Assembly: GCF_007991755.1 (NCBI RefSeq)
Contig: NZ_BJYY01000004.1
Coordinates: 34,231-98,230 of the forward strand
Direction of reading: 5' to 3'
Length of the DNA: 64,000 nucleotides
Source of the DNA: Cellulomonas aerilata
GTDB lineage: Bacteria > Actinomycetota > Actinomycetes > Actinomycetales > Cellulomonadaceae
In this document: piece by piece, positions 38,119 to 45,454 of the stretch
Numbering within the stretch: the first letter of the stretch is position 1
Layout of the letters: each line of letters starts with the position of its first letter
The notes under the pieces: model-generated
The model's database searches: none
Seen by the model: the letters and a program-made list of their open reading frames with translations, nothing else
Told to the model about the DNA's origin: nothing
Program-made: the position numbers and the translations under genes

Positions 38119-40314
38119 GTGACCTCTCGACGCGCGTCCGTGACGGAGAGCGCTCCCCGCCGAGCGCGACGCCTGCGTCTGACCCGCCGCGTGTTCTGGG
38201 ACCTCGCCGTCTACATGGTCGGCCTGGGACTGCTCGTCGGGGCGGTCTTCCCCCTGTTCGCGGTCGCCATGGGCATCGACGCGCGCGAGGCGCGCCACCC
38301 CGGGTTCGTCGCGGCGTGCCTCGCGGCGGGGTTCCTCGTCGGCGCCGCCAACCACGCGCTGAGCCGCGCCGTCGTCGGCCGGCGCCTGGCCGTCCTCAGT
38401 GCGCACCTCAACGCCGTGGCGGGCACCGTCGCGCAGGCGTTCCGGACCGGGGACTGGACCGGGTCCCGGTCCGGGCGCATCCCGGTCGACTCCGACGACG
38501 AGCTGGGGGAGACCGCGCGCGCGTTCAACCGGCTCATCGACACCCTCGAGGCGGGCGAGCACTTCCGGTCGCTGGTCCGCAACGCGTCCGACATCATCAC
38601 CGTCGTCGACCCCGCCGGGACGATCACCTACCAGACCCCGTCCGTCGGCTGGGTGCTCGGCCACCCGCCCGACACGCTGCTCCACACCGACGTCGCGGGC
38701 CTGGTTCACCCGGACGACGCCCCGGCGTTCCGGGCGTACCTGTCCGGGGTGGTGGGCGGCACGGTGCAGCCGGCCTCGCTCGTGTGCCGCATGCGGCACC
38801 GCAACGGCACGTGGCGCTGGGTGGAGACGGTCGCGGCCAACCTGCTCACCGACGTCGCCGTGAACGGGGTCGTGCTGACCACGCGGGACGTCAGCGACCG
38901 CAAGGAGCTCGAGGACCAGCTGCGCGCCCAGGCCTTCCACGACCCGCTCACCGGGATGCCGAACCGCGCGCTCTTCATGGACCGCCTGCGCGCCGCGGAG
39001 GACCGGCACCGGCTGGCGGGGACGCCGTTCGCCGTCCTGTTCCTCGACCTCGACGACCTCAAGACCGTCAACGACAACCTGGGGCACGACGTCGGCGACA
39101 CCCTCCTGCAGGCGGTCGCCGCGCGGATCCAGGGCTGCCTGCGGCCGGGCGACGTCGCGGCCCGGCTGGCCGGTGACGAGTTCGCGGTCCTGCTGTCCGG
39201 CGGGTCCGGCCCGACCCACGCGACCCGGGTCAGCGAGCGGGTGCTGTCCTCGCTGCGCGAGCCGCTGCACCTCGCCGACCGCTACGTCCACATCGGGCTG
39301 AGCATCGGCGTGGCGACGTCGGAGACCCCGGCCGCGGCGGAGCTGGGCCTGCTGCGGGCGGCGGACATCGCCATGTACGTCGCCAAGACCTCCGGCAAGG
39401 GGCGCTACGAGGTCTTCCAGGGCAGCCACCACGCGTCCCAGCTGGAGACGGAGCGGCTGCGGGCCGACCTGCACCACGCACTCGACGGGGACCAGCTCGA
39501 GCTCTACTACCAGCCGATCGTCCGGCTCACCACGGGCGACGTCGTCGGCTTCGAGGCGCTGCTGCGGTGGAACCACCCCGGACGCGGGCTCGTGCCGCCG
39601 GCGGACTTCATCCCGCTGGCGGAGGAGAGCGGCCTGATCGTGCCGATCGGACGGTGGGTGACGCGCGAGGCGACGCGCCAGGCGGCCCGCTGGCAGCGTC
39701 GGGGTGGCCCGGCGCTGCGGATGAGCGTCAACGTCTCCGCGCAGCAGTTCCAGCACCCCGGCTTCGTGTGGGACGTCACCGAGGCCCTGGAGCGGTCCGG
39801 TCTCGACCCGCACCTGCTGACGCTGGAGATCACCGAGAGCGTCCTGGTCGACGACGCCCAGCGGGTCGCCGGCAAGCTGCGCCGGCTCAAGGAGCTCGGG
39901 GTGCGGCTCGCGCTGGACGACTTCGGCACGGGATACTCCTCGCTGAGCTACCTGCGCCGGTTCCCGATCGACGTCCTGAAGATCGACAAGTCGTTCGTGG
40001 ACGACCTCGCGGTCAGTCCCGAGGACCGCGCCGTCGTCGGCGCGATCATCCAGCTCGGCCGCACGCTCGACCTCCAGGTCGTCGCGGAGGGCGTGGAGGA
40101 CGACGCCCAGGTGCGCGCGCTCGCGAGCCTCAGCTGCCCGCTCGGGCAGGGCTACCGTTTCGGCCGACCGCGGCCGGCGAGCGAGGCGATGGCGGGCGGC
40201 ACGGTGGCGGGCGGCGCGGTGGCGGGCGAGACCGTGGCGGGCGGCACGCTGACGGGCACGCTGACGGGCACGGCGACCGCCACGGCCACGGGCGGCGGCA
40301 CCGTCCTCCCCTGA
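38119..40314 (+). CDS. Membrane PAS-GGDEF-EAL cyclic-di-GMP protein
   Basis: A 731-residue protein. Two transmembrane helices (about 17-42 and 50-72) are followed by a HAMP-like stretch (PVDSDDELGETARAFNRL) and a PAS domain (about 140-260, SDIITVVDPAGTITYQTP). A GGDEF domain (about 275-430) and an EAL domain (about 440-690) follow. The cyclase signature is AGDEF at 39169-39183, a variant tolerated in some active enzymes. The EAL site is complete (FEALLRWNHP, VNVSAQ, LEITES, LDDFGTGYSS, LKIDKS, AEGVE). The last 40 residues are Gly/Thr/Ala repeats encoded by 12-15-base repeats at 40196-40290. GTG 38119 is inferred from the -10-like box. It is followed by the subtilase gene on the same strand. 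Confidence 0.92.
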   Translation: MTSRRASVTESAPRRARRLRLTRRVFWDLAVYMVGLGLLVGAVFPLFAVAMGIDAREARHPGFVAACLAAGFLVGAANHALSRAVVGRRLAVLSAHLNAVAGTVAQAFRTGDWTGSRSGRIPVDSDDELGETARAFNRLIDTLEAGEHFRSLVRNASDIITVVDPAGTITYQTPSVGWVLGHPPDTLLHTDVAGLVHPDDAPAFRAYLSGVVGGTVQPASLVCRMRHRNGTWRWVETVAANLLTDVAVNGVVLTTRDVSDRKELEDQLRAQAFHDPLTGMPNRALFMDRLRAAEDRHRLAGTPFAVLFLDLDDLKTVNDNLGHDVGDTLLQAVAARIQGCLRPGDVAARLAGDEFAVLLSGGSGPTHATRVSERVLSSLREPLHLADRYVHIGLSIGVATSETPAAAELGLLRAADIAMYVAKTSGKGRYEVFQGSHHASQLETERLRADLHHALDGDQLELYYQPIVRLTTGDVVGFEALLRWNHPGRGLVPPADFIPLAEESGLIVPIGRWVTREATRQAARWQRRGGPALRMSVNVSAQQFQHPGFVWDVTEALERSGLDPHLLTLEITESVLVDDAQRVAGKLRRLKELGVRLALDDFGTGYSSLSYLRRFPIDVLKIDKSFVDDLAVSPEDRAVVGAIIQLGRTLDLQVVAEGVEDDAQVRALASLSCPLGQGYRFGRPRPASEAMAGGTVAGGAVAGETVAGGTLTGTLTGTATATATGGGTVLP

Positions 40315-40535
40315 GGGCCGATCCGCGGGCCGACGGGCCTGACCTGCACCGACGCCGCCGTCGTGTCCCGCTCGTCCCGTTCGCCCGCGTTGTCCGGGTA
40401 CGGCCCGTCGAGCAGCGGGTGAGATCGCTGCGCTGTTGGGGTGACGCCCGGTCCCGGGCCCGTCGACGCCGTGGTCGTCGCCCTAGCGTCGGCGGTGCTC
40501 GCCCCGGACGGGGTGAGATCCGATGGGAGACAGTC

Positions 40536-42188
40536 ATGCACGAGACGCAACCGGGTCACCTGCGCCGATGGGGCGCTGTGATCGGGTCATCCGCGCTTCT
40601 CTCCGGTCTGGTGGTGGGCACCGGTGGCGCCGCGCACGCCGCCGGGGACGCGACGGCACCGGCGACGACCACGCCGGTCGTCGGCACGGAGTGGGGCGAC
40701 GACCAGGCTGACAAGGCGGCGCTGAAGCTGGGCAAGCACGTCGACTCGCTCGACCCGGGCTCGCTGTTCACGCTGACCCACGCCGTGGGCGCCCGCACCG
40801 CCTGGACGCAGAAGGACGCCGCGGGCCGCGCCGTCACCGGGCAGGGCGTCACGGTCGCCGTGCTGGACTCCGGCGTGCAGGCCGTCCCCGGCCTGGACCA
40901 GCCGGGTCAGCTGGTCCGCGGCCCGGACCTGTCCCTCGAGGTCAACAGCGAGGAGCGGCTGGCCGACGACACCTTCGGCCACGGCACGCACATGGCCGGC
41001 ATCATCGGGGGCAGCGACCCGGTCGCGGTCGACCCCAAGACCGGCGCGCCGAAGGCCACCGACCCCTCCGTCCAGCTCGGCGTCGCCCCGGACGCGCAGC
41101 TCCTCGCCCTCAAGCTCGCGACGACCGACGGCAGCACCGACGTCAGCCAGGTCATCGCGGCGCTGGACTGGGTCGCGCAGCACCGCACCGACAACGGGAT
41201 GAACGTCCGCGTCGTCAACCTGTCCTTCGGCACCGAGGCGATCCAGCCGTACCAGGTCGACCCGCTGGCCGCCGCCGCCGAGCACGCGTGGCGCAACGGC
41301 CTCGTCGTCGTCGTCTCCGGTGGGAACGACGGCGAGGACGCCGGCTCCCTGAGCAACCCCGCGATCGACCCGTACGTCATCGCGGTCGGTGCGTCCGACC
41401 CGAACGGCCTGACGAGCGGGTGGGTCAGCCCGTCCGTCGCCGACTTCAGCAGCCGCGGCACCGCCGCGCGCCACGTCGACCTGGTGGCCCCCGGCCGCTC
41501 GGTCGTCTCCTTCCGGGCTCCCGGGTCGTCGGTCGACCTCGAGCACCCGGAGGGTCTCGTCGAGGGTGACACCACCGGCCGGCTGTTCCGCGGCAGCGGC
41601 ACGTCGCAGGCCGCCGCCGTCGTCAGCGGTGCCGCCGCGCTGGTGCTCCAGGCGAACCCGAGCCTGACGCCCGACCAGGTCAAGGACGTGCTCGTGCGCA
41701 CGGCCCGACCGCTCTCCGGGGAGCCGGTCGTCGACGCCGGTGCCGGCCAGCTCAACGTGGCCGCCGCCGTCGAGGCCGCGAAGAAGGTCGTCGTCGACGC
41801 CAAGCACCCGGCGGTCACCCAGAGGTGGGCCCCGGCCACGGGCCTCGGGTCGCTGGACCTGGCCAGGGGAGGCAGCCACCTGGCGAACCCCGAGACCGGT
41901 GAGGTGCTCGTCGGCGAGGTCGACGTCCTGGGCACGCCGTGGAACCCGGCCACGTGGACGCAGGCCTCGGCCTCGGCCACCGCCTGGGACGGCGGCCTGT
42001 GGATGCGGGCACGCTGGAGCGGGGACACGTGGACCTCGACGGGCTGGGCGCGGGCCCGGTGGAGCGACACCGCGTGGAGCCGCGCGCGGTGGAGCGACGC
42101 CTCCTGGGACCGGGCCCGCTGGTCCCGTGCCCGCTGGAGCGACGCCTCGTGGGAGCGGGCGCGCTGGTCCAGCATCCCCTGGACGTAA
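40536..42188 (+). CDS. Secreted S8 (subtilisin-like) serine protease with Trp-pentad C-terminal repeats
   Basis: A 550-residue exported subtilase. The signal peptide (LRRWGAVIGSSALLSGLVV...AHA) is cleaved near residue 35. The catalytic triad is Asp111 in VAVLDSGV, His149 in FGHGTHMAG and Ser357 in GSGTSQAAAVVSG; the usual Pro after GTSMAA is missing. From residue 469 to 549 a Trp occurs at every fifth position, in 16 of 17 slots. The dominant decapeptide alternates SDASW and DRARW. There is no LPXTG or membrane anchor, so the Trp tail may be a surface or glycan-binding module. ATG 40536 follows GGGAGA, and TAGCGT at 40484-40489 may be its -10 box. It sits between two GGDEF-EAL genes on the same strand. 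Confidence 0.92.
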   Translation: MHETQPGHLRRWGAVIGSSALLSGLVVGTGGAAHAAGDATAPATTTPVVGTEWGDDQADKAALKLGKHVDSLDPGSLFTLTHAVGARTAWTQKDAAGRAVTGQGVTVAVLDSGVQAVPGLDQPGQLVRGPDLSLEVNSEERLADDTFGHGTHMAGIIGGSDPVAVDPKTGAPKATDPSVQLGVAPDAQLLALKLATTDGSTDVSQVIAALDWVAQHRTDNGMNVRVVNLSFGTEAIQPYQVDPLAAAAEHAWRNGLVVVVSGGNDGEDAGSLSNPAIDPYVIAVGASDPNGLTSGWVSPSVADFSSRGTAARHVDLVAPGRSVVSFRAPGSSVDLEHPEGLVEGDTTGRLFRGSGTSQAAAVVSGAAALVLQANPSLTPDQVKDVLVRTARPLSGEPVVDAGAGQLNVAAAVEAAKKVVVDAKHPAVTQRWAPATGLGSLDLARGGSHLANPETGEVLVGEVDVLGTPWNPATWTQASASATAWDGGLWMRARWSGDTWTSTGWARARWSDTAWSRARWSDASWDRARWSRARWSDASWERARWSSIPWT

Positions 42189-42270
42189 GCCACCCCGCAC
42201 GAACCCTGAACGTGGGCGTCCTGCTGCCGATAGGCGCAGCAGAGGACGACCACGACCGGGGGACGCGCTG

Positions 42271-44931
42271 ATGGACGAGCACGACACGCCACCGGACCGC
42301 CCGGAGACCGACACCCTCGGTCTCCGGGCGGTCCGTCGGTTGACGGACCCGACGGTCCTGACGCTGGTGCTCGCCGGGACGCTCCTGACCGCGGCCGCGA
42401 CCCTCACGCGCCACTTCCCGACCGGCCCGCTCCTGCCGCCGCCGGCCGGGCTGGCGCCCACCGCGGTCGCCGCGGTGCTCGCCGTGCTGTTCTTCCTCAC
42501 CGAGCTGGGCCAGGCGCGGATCGAGATCCGCCGGCAGGCCTACTCGTTCTCCCTCTCGGGCGTGCCCCTGCTCCTCGGCCTGCTGTTCTGCCCGCCGTGG
42601 CTCCTGGTCGCCGCGCGGCTGACCGCGGCGGTCGTCGCCTTCGGGGTCCAGCGGGTCCCCCCGGTCAAGCTGGCGTTCAACCTCGCCGCCTACGCGCTCG
42701 ACATCAGCGCGGTCCTCGCGCTCAGCGCGCACCTCGTGCCGGACGACGGCTACCTCGACCTCGCCGTGGCGGGGACCTGCTACCTCGCGCTGGCGGTCGT
42801 CGACCTGGTGATGAGCGCCGTCGTCCTGCTCGTCATCCGGGTCAACGGCGGCCCGGTGGGCCTCGAGGACGTCGGGGAGGTCCTGCTGTCCGCCGGCCTG
42901 TTCGTCGCGCTCAACACCGCGACCGGGCTGATCGCGGCGCTCCTGCTCGTCTCCGGCTCGCTCGGGACGGTGCTGCTCGGCGGCGTCGCGGCGGTCGCGG
43001 CCCTGTCGTACCGGGCGTACCTGGTCCTGCGGCGCCGGCACCGCTCCCTGCAGGACCTGCAGGACTTCATCCGTCTCGGCGAGGGGGCCCGGGACCTGGA
43101 CGACCTCGTGGAGCGGCTGCTGCCGCGGGTGCAGACCCTGCTGCGCGCCGGCCGGGTGGAGCTCGCGGTCGCCCCGCACGACGGCGGTCCCGAGGTCGTG
43201 CACCGGCGCGTGGACGAGGACGGCGTCGTCGGCCACGGCCCCGCGGCCGACGGGGAGGGCCGTGACGACGACGTCCTGGTGGTGCCGCTGGACGCCTCCG
43301 GGACCGGCGGCACGCTGTCGGTGGCGGACCGCCTGGGGGACCGCACCCGCTTCACCGGGGACGACCACGCCCTGCTGCGCACCCTCGCCGGGCACCTCGC
43401 GGTGGCGCTGCACAGCGTCCGGCTCGTCGACCAGCTGCGCTACGAGGCGCGCCACGACGCGCTCACCGGCCTGCCGAACCGCTCCGAGGTCGCCGAGCGG
43501 CTCCGCGAGCTCATGGCCGAGTCCGCCGTGACGGACCGCGTCGGCGTCCTGCTGCTCGACCTCGACCGCTTCAAGGAGGTCAACGACGCGTTCGGGCACG
43601 ACATGGGCGACGAGCTGCTCGGCGTGGTCGCCGAACGTCTGCTGGCCACCGTCCCACCCGGCTGCACGGTGGGCCGCCTCGGCGGCGACGAGTTCGCGGT
43701 CGTCCTGCCGGCGTCCCCGGACGCCGAGCAGCTCGCCCTGTCCCTGGCGACCGCCATCGGCCGCGCCCTGTCGGCTCCGGTGCAGCTCACCGCCGCGGCG
43801 GTGACCACCGGCGCGTGCGTCGGCATCACGGTCGGGCGTCCGGGTGACGACGAGGCGGACCTGCTGCGCCAGGCCGACACGGCGATGTACGCGGCCAAGG
43901 ACGCCCGCCTGCCGGTCCTGGTCTACGCCGACGCGCTCGACGACGGCCGCCGCGAGCGGCTCGCCATGCTGGTGGACCTGCGCGCCGCGCTCGACCACGA
44001 CGAGTTCGAGATGCACTACCAGCCGAAGGTCGACCTGGCCACGGGCGTGGCGACCAGCGTCGAGGCGCTGGTCCGGTGGAACCACCCCGTGCTGGGGCGG
44101 GTCCCGCCGGACGCGTTCATCACCGTCGCCGAGTCGACCGGGCTCATCGACGACCTCACGCAGATGGTGCTCGCCCAGGCCCTGGGCCAGCTGCGCCGCT
44201 GGCGCGAGGCGGACCTGGACCTGACGGTCGCGGTCAACCTCTCGGCCCGCAACGTCAACGACGAGACGCTGCCGCAGCGCGTGGCCGCGGCGCTCGCCAC
44301 GGCCGGCGTCCCGGCCGAGCGCCTCATCCTGGAGATCACCGAGAGCAGCGTCATGGGCGACCCGGAGCGCACGGTCCCCACCCTGGAGCGGCTCGCGGCC
44401 ATCGGCGTCACGCTCTCCCTGGACGACTTTGGGACGGGCTACTCGAGCCTGTCCTACCTGCAGCGGCTGCCCGTGCGCGAGCTCAAGATCGACCGGTCGT
44501 TCCTGCTCGGCCTGGCGGACCCGCCCCGCGCACGAGCCAGCCGCGTGCTCGTGCGCAGCATGGTGGGCCTGGGTCAGAGCCTGGGCTTGAAGGTCGTCGC
44601 CGAGGGCGTGGAGACCACCGAGATCCTCGAGGAGCTGCGGGCGCTCGGCTGCGACCTCGCGCAGGGCTACCTCGTCTCGCGTCCCGTGCCGGGCGACCTG
44701 CTGGCGGACGCCGTCGTGCGGGCCGGCTACCGGATGCCCCGCCTCGGCCTCCTGCCGACGCCACGTCCCCGGTCGGCGCCCCCGGTGGTCCCGGCCGGGG
44801 TCCCGGCCGCTCCGGCTGGAGTTGCGGCCGCTCGCGCTGCGGTCCCGGCCGCCCCGCCCGTGCTCGCCCCGGGCGCGGACCTGCGACCACCGCGTCGCCC
44901 GAGCCTGCCCCGAGCCCGCACGCGCTCGTAA
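42271..44931 (+). CDS. Polytopic membrane GAF-GGDEF-EAL cyclic-di-GMP protein
   Basis: An 886-residue protein. About seven hydrophobic helices (about 28-260) form an MASE-like membrane sensor. A GAF-like segment follows (about 270-395), then GGDEF (about 395-555) with the intact RLGGDEFAVVL, then EAL (about 570-815) with VEALVRWNHP, VAVNLSARN, LEITESS, LDDFGTGYSS, LKIDRS and AEGVE. A Pro/Ala/Arg-rich tail of about 65 residues ends the protein. Both catalytic sites look competent. It begins 82 bases after the subtilase stop and is probably cotranscribed with it, suggesting a link between c-di-GMP turnover and the secreted protease. Confidence 0.92.
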   Translation: MDEHDTPPDRPETDTLGLRAVRRLTDPTVLTLVLAGTLLTAAATLTRHFPTGPLLPPPAGLAPTAVAAVLAVLFFLTELGQARIEIRRQAYSFSLSGVPLLLGLLFCPPWLLVAARLTAAVVAFGVQRVPPVKLAFNLAAYALDISAVLALSAHLVPDDGYLDLAVAGTCYLALAVVDLVMSAVVLLVIRVNGGPVGLEDVGEVLLSAGLFVALNTATGLIAALLLVSGSLGTVLLGGVAAVAALSYRAYLVLRRRHRSLQDLQDFIRLGEGARDLDDLVERLLPRVQTLLRAGRVELAVAPHDGGPEVVHRRVDEDGVVGHGPAADGEGRDDDVLVVPLDASGTGGTLSVADRLGDRTRFTGDDHALLRTLAGHLAVALHSVRLVDQLRYEARHDALTGLPNRSEVAERLRELMAESAVTDRVGVLLLDLDRFKEVNDAFGHDMGDELLGVVAERLLATVPPGCTVGRLGGDEFAVVLPASPDAEQLALSLATAIGRALSAPVQLTAAAVTTGACVGITVGRPGDDEADLLRQADTAMYAAKDARLPVLVYADALDDGRRERLAMLVDLRAALDHDEFEMHYQPKVDLATGVATSVEALVRWNHPVLGRVPPDAFITVAESTGLIDDLTQMVLAQALGQLRRWREADLDLTVAVNLSARNVNDETLPQRVAAALATAGVPAERLILEITESSVMGDPERTVPTLERLAAIGVTLSLDDFGTGYSSLSYLQRLPVRELKIDRSFLLGLADPPRARASRVLVRSMVGLGQSLGLKVVAEGVETTEILEELRALGCDLAQGYLVSRPVPGDLLADAVVRAGYRMPRLGLLPTPRPRSAPPVVPAGVPAAPAGVAAARAAVPAAPPVLAPGADLRPPRRPSLPRARTRS

Positions 44932-45039
44932 CGGCGGCGACCCCGGCCGTTCACGTGGGCCACCTAGCGTGGCCGCAGGGACGACGAGGACGCGCCGCGC
45001 AGGACGTGCAGCAGCCGCCCGACGTGGATGGAGACGACG

Positions 45040-45291
45040 ATGCCGCAGTACGTGTGCCTGGACGGCCCCCTCGCGGGGCACGTGTTCGACTGGCGGGACT
45101 CGCCCTCCGCGGGCGAGACGCTGACGGTGGGCGTCGTCGACGTCGGCCAGGACGACCTGCTGCTCGGGCCACCCGAGGCGGACTACCTGGTGGAGCGGCC
45201 CGCCGCCCCGACGGAGGCCGGCCGGCTGCGGTTCGTGTCGCACCGTGGAGCGTGGGAGACGCCGTCCGTGCTCGCCCACCACCGGGCCTGA
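45040..45291 (+). CDS. Small conserved hypothetical protein
   Basis: An 83-residue soluble protein beginning MPQYVCLDGPLAGHVFDW. It is rich in Gly/Asp, with a beta-type pattern and no membrane helix. I do not recognise a named domain. ATG 45040 is preferred because GGAG lies 8 bases upstream; ATG 45028 is an alternative. A TAGCGT -10-like box lies at 44965-44970, so it may have its own promoter rather than belonging to the preceding signalling operon. Confidence 0.6.
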   Translation: MPQYVCLDGPLAGHVFDWRDSPSAGETLTVGVVDVGQDDLLLGPPEADYLVERPAAPTEAGRLRFVSHRGAWETPSVLAHHRA

Positions 45292-45454
45292 CGCCCGCCC
45301 CCCGACCCGGCCACGCTCGGCCGGCAGCGGTCGGTCGGGCCGGGGGAGGCAGCCCGGGCCACGGCACGGGTGGCCCGGTCCGCCGGCGGTGGGCCAGCAT
45401 GGGCCCCGGCCCGCCGGCACCGGCGGGCTCGCCATCGAGACGGGCGGGTGCGAC

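Noticed and set aside
41815..45435. A 1206-codon minus-strand frame opposite the subtilase end and the third GGDEF-EAL gene
   Set aside because: Antisense to intact catalytic motifs, with no recognisable protein features of its own.
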